From: Quadrisphaera setariae
GTDB taxonomy: Bacteria > Actinomycetota > Actinomycetes > Actinomycetales > Quadrisphaeraceae
DNA: 64,000 nt
Direction of reading: 5' to 3'
NCBI RefSeq assembly: GCF_008041935.1
Contig: NZ_VKAC01000017.1
Coordinates: 1 to 64,000 of the forward strand
A model generated the notes under the pieces. The model did not search any database. It worked only from the letters and a program-made list of their open reading frames with translations, and was not told where the DNA came from. Shown here in pieces: positions 47,228 to 57,850 of the stretch (positions are counted from its first letter, which is position 1; each line of letters starts with the position of its first letter). A program made the position numbers and the translations under genes.

Positions 47228-48624
47228 GCACCCAGCACACGCCCGACCAGACCGACCAGGACGACCAGGACGACCAGGACGACTCCGGGTCTCCGGTGGG
47301 CCTGGAGGTGGAGGTCGAGGTGGGCGCGGTCGCCCACGGCGGCCACTGCGTGGCCCGCCACGAGGGCCGCGTGCTCTTCGTGCGCCACGCGCTGCCCGGT
47401 GAGCGGGTGGTGGCGCGCGTCACCGAGGGCGCCCCCCGGGACAGCTTCTGGCGCGCCGACGCCGTGGCCGTGCTGCGCCCCTCGCCCGACCGCGTGACGC
47501 CGCCGTGCCCGTGGTCCGGTCCGGGCCGGTGCGGGGGCTGCGACTGGCAGCACGCGGCCGTCCCCGCCCAGCGGGCGCTCAAGGCCGCCGTGCTCACCGA
47601 GCAGCTGGAGCGCCTCGCGGGGCTGGACGCCGCCGCTCTGGCGGGCGTCGTCGGTGAGGGCGGGCTCGTGGTGGAGGCCGTGGACGGCGACGGCGTGGAC
47701 GTCGAGGAGGGGCTGCGCTGGCGCACGCGCGTGCAGTACGCCGTCGGCCCGGGCGGCCGCCTCGGGCTGCGCGAGCACCGCTCCCACCGCGTGGTGGAGG
47801 TGGACGACTGCCGCATCGCCGCCCCGCGCGCCGCGGAGGTGGACCCCCGCGCCGTGACCTGGCCCGGCGCCGAGGCCGTGGAGGTGGTGGCCCCCCAGGC
47901 CGGCGAGGACCGCCTGCTCGTGGTCACCCCCCGCCGCACCGGCGACGGGCAGGGCCGCCGGCTGCGGCTGCCGACGCCGCCCGTGCCGTCGTCCCTGGCG
48001 GTGGTGGGCGACGAGGGCCTGGCGCGCGTGCGCGGCCGCACCTGGGTGGCCCAGGAGGTGGCGCTGCCCCGCGGGCCGCGCACGTTCCGGGTGACGGGCT
48101 CCGGCTTCTGGCAGGTGCACCCGGGCGCCGCGGAGGCGCTCGCGGGTGCTGTGGTCGCCTTCGCCGGGCTCGCCCCGGGCGACGCCGTGGCGGACCTGTA
48201 CGCCGGTGCGGGGCTGCTCACCGCGGCCCTCGCCGAGGAGGTCGGCGAGCAGGGGCGCGTCGTCAGCGTCGAGGGTGACGCCCGCGCCGTGGCCGACGCC
48301 CGCCGCAACCTGCGCGACCTCCCGCAGGTGCGCGTGCTCCCCGGACGCGTGGACCGGGCGCTGTCCGCGCTGGCTGCGGACGGCGAGTCCGTCGACGTCG
48401 TGGTGCTCGACCCGCCCCGCGTCGGCGCCCGCCGCGGCGTGCTGGAGCGGGTGGCCGCACTGGCGCCCCGCACCGTGGTCCACGTCGCCTGCGACCCGGC
48501 GGCGCTGGCCCGCGACGTCGCCGTCCTCGCCGAGCTGGGCTACCGCCTCGACGCGCTGCGCGCGTTCGACCTGTTCCCGCAGACCCACCACGTGGAGGCC
48601 GTCGCGCGCTTCGCGCGCGCCTGA
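47224..48624 (+). CDS. TrmA/RlmD-type RNA (uracil-C5) methyltransferase
   Basis: 466 residues. An Asp/Gln-rich start precedes a TRAM-like beta barrel (about 25-85). Iron-sulfur cysteines follow in CPWSGPGRCGGCDWQH (about 94-109). The Rossmann methyltransferase domain has FWQVHPGAAEAL, DLYAGAGLLTAAL and the VLDPPRVGARRG motif. The nucleophile Cys423 is in VHVACDPAALARD, and the general base Glu is in HHVEAVARF. It should methylate C5 of a uridine in rRNA or tRNA; the exact site is not predictable. It starts at a GTG overlapping the transporter stop. Confidence 0.9.
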   Translation: MSTQHTPDQTDQDDQDDQDDSGSPVGLEVEVEVGAVAHGGHCVARHEGRVLFVRHALPGERVVARVTEGAPRDSFWRADAVAVLRPSPDRVTPPCPWSGPGRCGGCDWQHAAVPAQRALKAAVLTEQLERLAGLDAAALAGVVGEGGLVVEAVDGDGVDVEEGLRWRTRVQYAVGPGGRLGLREHRSHRVVEVDDCRIAAPRAAEVDPRAVTWPGAEAVEVVAPQAGEDRLLVVTPRRTGDGQGRRLRLPTPPVPSSLAVVGDEGLARVRGRTWVAQEVALPRGPRTFRVTGSGFWQVHPGAAEALAGAVVAFAGLAPGDAVADLYAGAGLLTAALAEEVGEQGRVVSVEGDARAVADARRNLRDLPQVRVLPGRVDRALSALAADGESVDVVVLDPPRVGARRGVLERVAALAPRTVVHVACDPAALARDVAVLAELGYRLDALRAFDLFPQTHHVEAVARFARA

Positions 48625-48643
48625 GGGGTTCGCGCTCCGTGCG

Positions 48644-48675
48644 CCCCTGACGGCCCCCGCGGGGGCCGTCAGGGG
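48644..48675. terminator. Shared terminator of the RNA methyltransferase and siderophore-binding genes
   Basis: CCCCTGACGGCCCCC (48644-48658) pairs perfectly with its complement at 48661-48675. It overlaps the stop codon of the gene on the minus strand and lies 19 bp after the plus-strand stop, so it can end both transcripts. Confidence 0.88.
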
Positions 48676-49706
48676 GAGACGGTCTCCAGCTGCGGCACCA
48701 GCTGCTCCAGCGCGTACTGGGTGGCCAGCGTGGTGCCGAGGGAGAACGCCGAGCTCGTGTCCCCGTCGATGACGAGCGCGTGCTCCGCGGTCACGGCGGG
48801 CAGCGCGTTCCAGGCGGCGTCGCCGGTGATGTCGGTGGTGGGGATGAAGATCGGGAAGGCGACGACGACGTCGGCGTCGAGCAGGTCCAGCTGCTCGGTG
48901 GAGACGTCGACGCTGAACCCGCCGCTGTTGGCGGGCAGCGCCGCGATCTTCGGGTTCTGCTGGAAGCCGAGGGCCTCCATGAACTCCACGCGCCCGCCCA
49001 GCGGGTCCGTGCCCTCCCCGCCCGGCGCTGCGACGTAGGCGCCCCACCCGTTGGAGGTCTTCGTGGCCACGGTGGCGGTGCGGCCCTTCCACTGCGGGTG
49101 GTCGGCGGCGGCCTGCTCGAAGGCGGCGCGCAGCTCCTCGAGCAGCTGCTGGCCCTCGGCCTGCTTGCCCAGGGCGGTGGAGACCAGCTCCACCTGCTGG
49201 CCCGTGGTGGTGAGGTAGCTGTCGCCGCCGGTGGGCACGCCGACGGTCTTCGCGATCTGCGAGAGCCGCTCGTAGCGGGCCTGGTCGCCGGAGCTCTTGG
49301 TGTCGAGGATGAGGTCGGGCTTGAGCGCGGCGATCGCCTCGTAGGACGGCTCCAGCGTCTCGATGATCACCGGCGCCGTCGTGTAGAGCCCCTTCGCCCA
49401 CGGGCCGACGCCCTCGCCGCCGAAGCCCAGCCAGTCGGAGGCGCCGACGGGCTGCACGCCCAGGGCGAGCGCCGTCTCGGCGTCCCCCCAGCCCAGGGCG
49501 ACGACGCGCTGCGGAGCGGCGGTGATGGTCACGTCGCCGAACTTCGTCTGCACGGTGGCGGGGAACGCCCCGCCAGCAGAGCCCGCCGCGCCGGAGGGGA
49601 CCGCGCTGGAGGCGCCCTCGGAGGCGGTGCTCCCGGAGGAGCACGCGGCGAGCGCCGCGGCGATCGCGGAGGCGGGGACGAGGGCGAGCAGGTCGCGGCG
49701 GCGCAC
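48669..49706 (-). CDS. Iron-siderophore ABC transporter substrate-binding lipoprotein
   Basis: 345 residues. The signal peptide MRRRDLLALVPASAIAAAL ends in a lipobox LAAC (Cys about 22), and the RRRDLL start could be a twin-arginine signal. The mature protein is a class III (FecB/FepB-like) binding protein: QRVVALGWGDAETALALGVQ, AIAALKPDLILDTK, and a long backbone helix. It captures ferric siderophores at the cell surface for the permease pair and ATPase encoded divergently. Transcription starts inside the divergent iron-box region. Confidence 0.92.
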   Translation of the reverse strand: MRRRDLLALVPASAIAAALAACSSGSTASEGASSAVPSGAAGSAGGAFPATVQTKFGDVTITAAPQRVVALGWGDAETALALGVQPVGASDWLGFGGEGVGPWAKGLYTTAPVIIETLEPSYEAIAALKPDLILDTKSSGDQARYERLSQIAKTVGVPTGGDSYLTTTGQQVELVSTALGKQAEGQQLLEELRAAFEQAAADHPQWKGRTATVATKTSNGWGAYVAAPGGEGTDPLGGRVEFMEALGFQQNPKIAALPANSGGFSVDVSTEQLDLLDADVVVAFPIFIPTTDITGDAAWNALPAVTAEHALVIDGDTSSAFSLGTTLATQYALEQLVPQLETVSP

Positions 49707-49767
49707 GAGGGTCTCCAGGTGTCGGACGGGCTGGGGACGACGACGAGCGCCGCCGAGATCTCCCCTG

Positions 49768-49786
49768 TGAGGTCAGGCTAACCTCA
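49768..49786. promoter_or_regulatory. IdeR/DtxR-type iron box between divergent iron-uptake genes
   Basis: TGAGGTCAGGCTAACCTCA differs at three of 19 positions from the DtxR/IdeR consensus TTAGGTTAGGCTAACCTAA and keeps the GGCTAACCT core. It overlaps a -10-like TAACCT (49779-49784) for the permease operon and a -10-like TAGCCT on the other strand for the binding protein. Iron-loaded repressor should therefore block both promoters at once. Confidence 0.85.
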
Positions 49787-49802
49787 CGCCTGTGAGGACG
49801 GC

Positions 49803-50831
49803 ATGACCAGGGCACGACGGCGCCGCGCGGCGCTGCTCGTGCTGGCCGCCGGACTCGTCGTTGCGGTCTGGCTGAGCCTGGCCGTCGGCTCGCGCCAGGT
49901 GCCCGTCGGTGCTGTCGTCGACGCACTGGCCTCGGCGCTGCGCGGTGGCAGCGCGCCGGTGGGCACGGACGCCTCCGTCGTCGTCGACCAGCGGCTGCCC
50001 CGGACGGTGCTCGGCCTGGCGGCCGGGGCCGCCCTGGGGGTCTCGGGCGCCCTGGTGCAGGCCGTGACGCGCAACCCCCTGGCCGACCCGGGCATCCTCG
50101 GCGTCACCGCCGGGGCGTCGTTCGCCGCCGCGGTCGCGGTGGGCGTGCTGGGGGCCTCGGCCACGGGCGGCGGCGTGTGGGCGGCGCTGCTGGGCGCCCT
50201 GCTCGCCACCGTCCTCGTGCAGCTGGTCGGCGCCTCGGCGCCGGGCAGCGGCGGGCGCGGCTCACCGGTGCAGCTGCTGCTGGCCGGACTGGCGCTCGGA
50301 GCGGTGCTCGCGGGCCTGACGTCGGCGCTGCGCCTGTCCGACCCGCGGGCCTTCTCGGCGCTGGTGGTGTGGGAGAGCGGGAACCTCGCCGACCGCGGCT
50401 GGGCCGGGCTCGAAGCGGTCTGGCCGCTGCTGGCCGCCGGGCTGGTGGTGGCGCTGGCGCTGGCCCCGGCGCTCAACGCCGTGGCCCTCGGGGACGACCT
50501 CGCCCAGGCCCTCGGCGCGCGGGTCTGGCTGGTGCGCGTCGCAGCCGTGGGAGCGGTGGCGCTGCTGGCGGGCGGCGCGACCGCGGCGGCCGGGCCGATC
50601 GCCTTCGTCGGGCTCGTGGTGCCGCACGTCGTCCGCTGGGCGGTCGGACCCGACCAGCGCTGGCTGGTGGCCTGCTGCGCCTTCGCGGCGCCGGTGCTGC
50701 TGCTCCTGGCCGACGTCGTCGGCCGCGTGGTGCTGCGCCCGGGGGAGCTGCCCGCCGGCGTGGTCACCGCCGCCCTCGGCGCCCCCGTGCTCGTCGCGCT
50801 GGTCCGCCGCCAGCGGGTGCCCGCCCCGTGA
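49803..50831 (+). CDS. Iron-siderophore ABC transporter permease (FecCD family), first subunit
   Basis: 342 residues with about nine or ten transmembrane helices. The hallmark segment is VDQRLPRTVLGLAAGAALGV followed by SGALVQAVTRNPLADPGILG. The cytoplasmic coupling loop and the GPIAFVGLVVPHVVRWAVGP motif come later. It pairs with the next gene to form the heterodimeric channel for ferric siderophores. The first codon is 16 bp after the iron box. Its stop overlaps the next start (GTGA). Confidence 0.93.
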   Translation: MTRARRRRAALLVLAAGLVVAVWLSLAVGSRQVPVGAVVDALASALRGGSAPVGTDASVVVDQRLPRTVLGLAAGAALGVSGALVQAVTRNPLADPGILGVTAGASFAAAVAVGVLGASATGGGVWAALLGALLATVLVQLVGASAPGSGGRGSPVQLLLAGLALGAVLAGLTSALRLSDPRAFSALVVWESGNLADRGWAGLEAVWPLLAAGLVVALALAPALNAVALGDDLAQALGARVWLVRVAAVGAVALLAGGATAAAGPIAFVGLVVPHVVRWAVGPDQRWLVACCAFAAPVLLLLADVVGRVVLRPGELPAGVVTAALGAPVLVALVRRQRVPAP

Positions 50832-51928
50832 GCGCGCCGACCGCTCTCAAGGGTGGCCGCCTGCCGCTGGTCGGCCTGCGGGTGCACCGCAGGCCGCTGG
50901 TCGTCGGCCTCCTGGTGGCCGCCGCGTGCGCCGCGCTCGCCGTCATCGCCCTCGGCACCGGTGACTACCCGCTCACCCCTGCGCAGGTGCTCACCGCCGC
51001 CCTGGACCCCGGCGCCGGGTTCGAGCGCACGATCGTGCTCGAGTGGCGGCTCCCGCGCGTGCTGGCGGCCCTCGCGTTCGGCGCCGCGCTGGGCGCCTCC
51101 GGGGCGGTGTTCCAGTCGCTCACGCGCAACCCGCTGGGCTCGCCCGACGTCATCGGCTTCTCCACCGGCGCGTACACCGGGGCGCTGCTCTCGCTCACCG
51201 TGCTGACCGGCGCCAGCGCCTCCTTCTCCGCCACCACCGGCTCGGCCACCGGCTCCACCGGTGGCGGGGTCTCCACGACCGTCGGTGCGCTGGCGGGCGG
51301 CATGCTCACCGCCGCCGCCGTCTACGCCCTCGCCCGCGTGCACGGCTCGGTGCAGGGGTACCGCCTCGTCGTCGTCGGCATCGCCGCCACGGCGGTGCTC
51401 CACGCCGCGAACACCTACCTGCTGCTGCGCGCCCAGACCGAGGTGGCCATGGCCGGCGCGGTCTGGGGCGCCGGCTCCCTGTCGCTGGTGGGCTGGGACG
51501 ACCTGCGGTGGGCGCTCGCGGTGCTGGTCGTCCTGCTGCCGCTGCTGGCCCTGCTCTCGACGGCGCTGCGACAGCTGGAGCTCGGCGACGACGCCGCCGG
51601 CGCCCACGGCGTCCCCGTGGAGCGGGCGAGGCTGGCGCTCGTCGTCGTCGGCGTCGCCCTGGTGTCGGTGGTGACCGCGAGCACCGGGCCGATCGCCTTC
51701 GTGGCGCTCGCCGCGCCGCAGGTCGCGCGGCTGGCGATGCGCGGGGCGGGTCTGCCGCTGACGGGGTCGGCGCTGGTGGGGTCGCTGCTGCTGCTCTCGG
51801 CGGACCAGGTGGCCCAGCGGTTCGCCTCCGGGGTGCCCGTGGGCGTGGTGACGGTGGTGGGCGGTGGGGTGTACCTGCTGGTGCTGCTGCTGGTCCGCGG
51901 CCGGCCGAGGGGGAGGGGAGCGGTGTGA
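50828..51928 (+). CDS. Iron-siderophore ABC transporter permease (FecCD family), second subunit
   Basis: 366 residues. LEWRLPRVLAALAFGAALGA then SGAVFQSLTRNPLGSPDVIG give the FecCD signature, and STGPIAFVALAAPQVARLAM the late loop. Between TM3 and TM4 there is a short Ser/Thr/Gly-rich insertion (ASFSATTGSATGSTGGGVST) that is probably extracytoplasmic. It is coupled to both neighbours by 4-bp overlaps, and partners the upstream permease. Confidence 0.93.
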   Translation: MSAPTALKGGRLPLVGLRVHRRPLVVGLLVAAACAALAVIALGTGDYPLTPAQVLTAALDPGAGFERTIVLEWRLPRVLAALAFGAALGASGAVFQSLTRNPLGSPDVIGFSTGAYTGALLSLTVLTGASASFSATTGSATGSTGGGVSTTVGALAGGMLTAAAVYALARVHGSVQGYRLVVVGIAATAVLHAANTYLLLRAQTEVAMAGAVWGAGSLSLVGWDDLRWALAVLVVLLPLLALLSTALRQLELGDDAAGAHGVPVERARLALVVVGVALVSVVTASTGPIAFVALAAPQVARLAMRGAGLPLTGSALVGSLLLLSADQVAQRFASGVPVGVVTVVGGGVYLLVLLLVRGRPRGRGAV

Positions 51929-52761
51929 GCGAGCAGGCGGGCCGGGGAGGCCAGGCCGGTCGTGGGGAGGCGAGGCTCAGGGCCGAGCACCTGCGCCTGG
52001 GGTACGAGGGCCGGGTCGTGGCCGAGGACCTCTCCCTCGTGGTGCCCGACGGGTCCTTCACCGCGGTGGTCGGCCCCAACGCCTGCGGCAAGTCGACGCT
52101 GCTGCGCGCCTTCTCGCGGCTGCTGCGCCCGCAGGGCGGGTCGGTGCTGCTCGACGGCCGGGTGCTGGCCGGCTACAGGCCCAAGGAGGCGGCTCGGCGC
52201 ATCGGGCTGCTGCCCCAGTCGGCGAGCGCGCCCGAGGGCATCACCGTGGGCGACCTCGTGGCCCGCGGCCGCTACCCCCACCAGGGGCTGGTGCGGCAGT
52301 GGTCGGCGGCCGACGAGGTGGCCGTGGCCGACGCGATGGTCGCCACCGGCGTCGACGAGCTGCGCGACCGGCTGGTGGAGGAGCTCTCCGGCGGCCAGCG
52401 CCAGCGGGTGTGGGTGGCGGTGGCCCTGGCGCAGCAGACCCCGCTGCTGCTCCTCGACGAGCCGACCACCTTCCTCGACATCGCCCACCAGGTCGAGCTG
52501 CTCGACCTCTTCGCCGACCTGCACGAGGCGGGGACGACGGTGGTGGCCGTCCTGCACGACCTCGGCCACGCCGCGCGCTACGCCACCCATCTCGTGGTGG
52601 TGGACGCCGGCGACGTGGTGGCCGCCGGGCCGCCGGCGGACGTGCTCACGGCGGAGCTGGTCGAGCGCGTGTACGGCCTCGCGTGCGTCGTCGTCCCCGA
52701 CCCCGTGACCGGGACGCCGCTGGTGGTGCCGCGCGGCCGGGAGGAGCGCCGCTCCCGCTGA
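51925..52761 (+). CDS. Iron-siderophore ABC transporter ATP-binding protein
   Basis: 278 residues. Walker A GPNACGKST (about 49-57), Q-loop in RRIGLLPQSASAPEGITVGD, signature LSGGQRQR (about 154-161), Walker B LLLLDEPTTFLD, and switch His in AVLHDLGHAARYA. This is the FecE/FepC subgroup that powers siderophore import. The Gly/Arg-rich first 18 residues are extra. It is the last gene of the plus-strand iron operon and overlaps the permease by 4 bp. The next gene, acnA, is preceded by its own operator. Confidence 0.94.
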   Translation: MSEQAGRGGQAGRGEARLRAEHLRLGYEGRVVAEDLSLVVPDGSFTAVVGPNACGKSTLLRAFSRLLRPQGGSVLLDGRVLAGYRPKEAARRIGLLPQSASAPEGITVGDLVARGRYPHQGLVRQWSAADEVAVADAMVATGVDELRDRLVEELSGGQRQRVWVAVALAQQTPLLLLDEPTTFLDIAHQVELLDLFADLHEAGTTVVAVLHDLGHAARYATHLVVVDAGDVVAAGPPADVLTAELVERVYGLACVVVPDPVTGTPLVVPRGREERRSR

Positions 52762-52800
52762 CGCCCGCTGCGGCCGCTGGGGGCCGTTGACCCGACGAGG

Positions 52801-52818
52801 TATCTTGAGCTCAAGGTA
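52801..52818 (+). promoter_or_regulatory. Palindromic operator upstream of acnA
   Basis: TATCTTGAGCTCAAGGTA contains the perfect 12-bp palindrome CTTGAGCTCAAG (52804-52815) and is near-symmetric over 18 bp. A possible -35, TTGACC, ends at 52792 just upstream. The site is about 94 bp before the acnA ATG. Size and TTGA-n-TCAA symmetry suit a MarR-family dimer; TamR of Streptomyces, a MarR protein, is known to control aconitase. Confidence 0.6.
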
Positions 52819-52911
52819 CTTCAGCCAGCCATGCCCGATGACGAGTGATCACCAGGCGTGGGCGAGGATGGTCTGCGGTCACCGGAGATCGGGTCGAGCG
52901 GGAGGACGGGC

Positions 52912-55779
<2,868 letters not shown>

Positions 55780-55800
55780 CCAGCGCTTCCGGTCTGACGC

Positions 55801-55847
55801 AGAGGCCGGTCCGGCGTCCCCGCGAGGGGGCGCTCGGGCCGGCCTCT
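55801..55847 (+). terminator. Terminator after acnA
   Basis: AGAGGCCGG (55801-55809) pairs with CCGGCCTCT (55839-55847); the inner CCCCGCGAGGGGG adds a second stem. T-rich bases follow. The carbohydrate operon on the opposite strand ends 40 bp further, so the hairpin may serve both directions. Confidence 0.75.
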
Positions 55848-55886
55848 CTCCGTCTGTCGTCGTCGCGCACCCGGTGAGGCTGGGGG

Positions 55887-56783
55887 CTACTCCTTCACTG
55901 CGCCCTCGGCGCTCGCCATGATGCGCTTCTGGAAGACGAAGAACAGCACGGCCACGGGGATGGTCATGAGCAGCGCCGCCGCCAGCTTCAGCGGGTACTG
56001 GTTCGACTGCCCCTGGCCGCCCGAGGCGAGCTGCGCGACCAGCTTGGTGAGGGTGATGAGGTCGGGGGAGTTGGTCGCCACGATGAAGTGGCTCAGCTCG
56101 TTCCACGACGCCTGGAAGCTGAGGATCGTGATGGTGATGACCGCCGGGCGCGCCATCGGCAGGACCACCGACCAGAAGGTGCGGAACGCGCCGGCGCCGT
56201 CGAGCTTGGCGGCCTCCTCCACGCTGCGGGGGATCGCGGTGAAGAAGTTCCGCATGATGAACACCCCGGCGGCGTCGGCCATGAGCGGGATGATCAGACC
56301 TGCGTAGGAGTTGTAGATCCCCAGCTGGTTCAGCACGAGGAACTTGGGGATGAGCAGCACCACGCCGGGCACCGCCATGACGGCGATGAACAGCGCCATC
56401 ACCAGCGACGACCCGCGGAACTGCAGGCGTGCCAGCGCGTAGCCCGCCAGGCAGCTGAAGAAGACGCGTCCCGCGGTGACCGACAGCGCCACCACCACGC
56501 TGTTCGTGGCGGCCAGCCCGAACGGCAGGCCGGAGAAGAGCTGCTCGTAGGCGCTGAACGTCGGCGGCACGGGCACGAGGTCGAGGGGGGAGGCCGTGGC
56601 CTCGGCGTCGGTCTTGAGGCTGTTGGCCAGCTGCACGAAGAACGGCAGCACGTAGACCAGCGCGAGCACCGCGAGCACGGTGTACGACGTCGCCGTCGTC
56701 CACCGGAACCGCTTGCCCGAACGGGGCGCCGGCTGCGCAGCGGGTGCGGGTGCCGCCGAGCGCTCGGCCGTCGTCGTCCCCAT
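55887..56783 (-). CDS. Carbohydrate ABC transporter permease, MalG-like (CUT1)
   Basis: 298 residues with six transmembrane helices. The EAA coupling loop is EEAAKLDGAGAFRTFWSVVL followed by PMARP. The N-terminal 30 residues are Ala/Pro-rich and cytoplasmic. With the MalF-like subunit it forms the channel of a CUT1 oligosaccharide importer. The ATG overlaps the upstream stop by one base (TGATG), with AGGAGC as ribosome binding site. It is the last gene of the lacI-SBP-permease-permease run. Confidence 0.92.
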   Translation of the reverse strand: MGTTTAERSAAPAPAAQPAPRSGKRFRWTTATSYTVLAVLALVYVLPFFVQLANSLKTDAEATASPLDLVPVPPTFSAYEQLFSGLPFGLAATNSVVVALSVTAGRVFFSCLAGYALARLQFRGSSLVMALFIAVMAVPGVVLLIPKFLVLNQLGIYNSYAGLIIPLMADAAGVFIMRNFFTAIPRSVEEAAKLDGAGAFRTFWSVVLPMARPAVITITILSFQASWNELSHFIVATNSPDLITLTKLVAQLASGGQGQSNQYPLKLAAALLMTIPVAVLFFVFQKRIMASAEGAVKE

Positions 56784-57847
56784 CACCGCTCCTTCAGCAC
56801 GGCGCGCTGCACCAGCGACAGCACGACGATGATCGCGAAGAGGATGAACGCGATGGCCGCGCCCTGCCCCCACTGCTGGTTCACGAAGGACGACGTGTAG
56901 CTCAGGTAGGCCGGCGTGATGGTCGTCTTGGCCGGGCCGCCCTGCGTGCCGGTGTAGATCTGGTCGAAGACCTGCCACGTGCCGACCAGGCCCAGCGTGA
57001 GGACCGTGAAGAGCGTGGGACGCAGCATCGGCACCGTCACGTGGACGAACCGCTGCCAGGCGTTGGCGCCGTCCATGGTCGCCGCCTCGGACACCTCGCC
57101 GGCGATGTTCTGCAGCGCGGCGAGGAACAGCAGCATGAACGTCCCCGACGTCGTGAAGATCGCCAGGATGATCAGCGCCGTCATCGCCACGCTGGGCCCG
57201 GCGAGCCAGTCCCACCAGGAGACGCCGAGCAGGCCGTGGTCGGCCAGGACCGCCGGCGCGGAGTCGATCCCGACCGCGCCGAACAGCAGGTGCAGCACGC
57301 CGTCGGGGTCGGCGAACCAGTTCGGGCCGTTGATCCCGAGCCACGCGAGCACCTGGTTGACCGCGCCGGAGGCCCCGAAGAGGAAGAGGAAGACCACGGT
57401 GATGGCCACCGAGCTGGTCACCGACGGGAAGTAGAACGCGGTGCGGAAGAACCCGCGGCCGCGCAGCAGCCGGTTGTTGACGGCCGTCGCCAGCAGCAGC
57501 GCCACGACGGTCTGCGTCGGGACGACGAGCAGCACGTACCAGAGGTTGTTCCGCAGGGCCGTGCCGAGGTCCTGCGTGGGCAGACCGCCACCGGCGAGCA
57601 GGTCGGTGTAGTTCTGCAGGCCGACGACGGGGACGCCGGCCGCGAACGGGCTGCCGCGCCCGCGCCAGTCGGTGATGGACACCCACAGCGCCATGAGCAC
57701 GGGCAGGGCGATGAACAGGAGCACGAGCGCCAGCGCGGGGGCCGTGAACAGCCAGCCCGCCCCGGCCTCGCGGCGGCGCGCCTGGTGGGAGCGCCGCCGC
57801 GGGGTCACGGGTGTGGTGGCCGCGCTCGGGGTGGTGAGAGCGGCCAC
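56783..57847 (-). CDS. Carbohydrate ABC transporter permease, MalF-like (CUT1)
   Basis: 354 residues. An Arg-rich start precedes six or seven membrane helices, with an EAA loop SEAATMDGANAWQRFVHVTV followed by PMLRP. Between helices there is a roughly 60-residue extracytoplasmic stretch (NGPNWFADPDGVLHLLFGAV), larger than in most CUT1 permeases. The GTG at 57847 lies three bases after the binding-protein stop. It forms the translocation pore with the MalG-like subunit. Confidence 0.9.
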   Translation of the reverse strand: MAALTTPSAATTPVTPRRRSHQARRREAGAGWLFTAPALALVLLFIALPVLMALWVSITDWRGRGSPFAAGVPVVGLQNYTDLLAGGGLPTQDLGTALRNNLWYVLLVVPTQTVVALLLATAVNNRLLRGRGFFRTAFYFPSVTSSVAITVVFLFLFGASGAVNQVLAWLGINGPNWFADPDGVLHLLFGAVGIDSAPAVLADHGLLGVSWWDWLAGPSVAMTALIILAIFTTSGTFMLLFLAALQNIAGEVSEAATMDGANAWQRFVHVTVPMLRPTLFTVLTLGLVGTWQVFDQIYTGTQGGPAKTTITPAYLSYTSSFVNQQWGQGAAIAFILFAIIVVLSLVQRAVLKER

Positions 57848-57850
57848 GGG

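Noticed and set aside
46990-49926. Long minus-strand frame spanning the RNA methyltransferase and siderophore genes
   Set aside because: It is a shadow of the real genes; the true minus-strand gene here is the binding protein in another frame, with signal peptide and lipobox.
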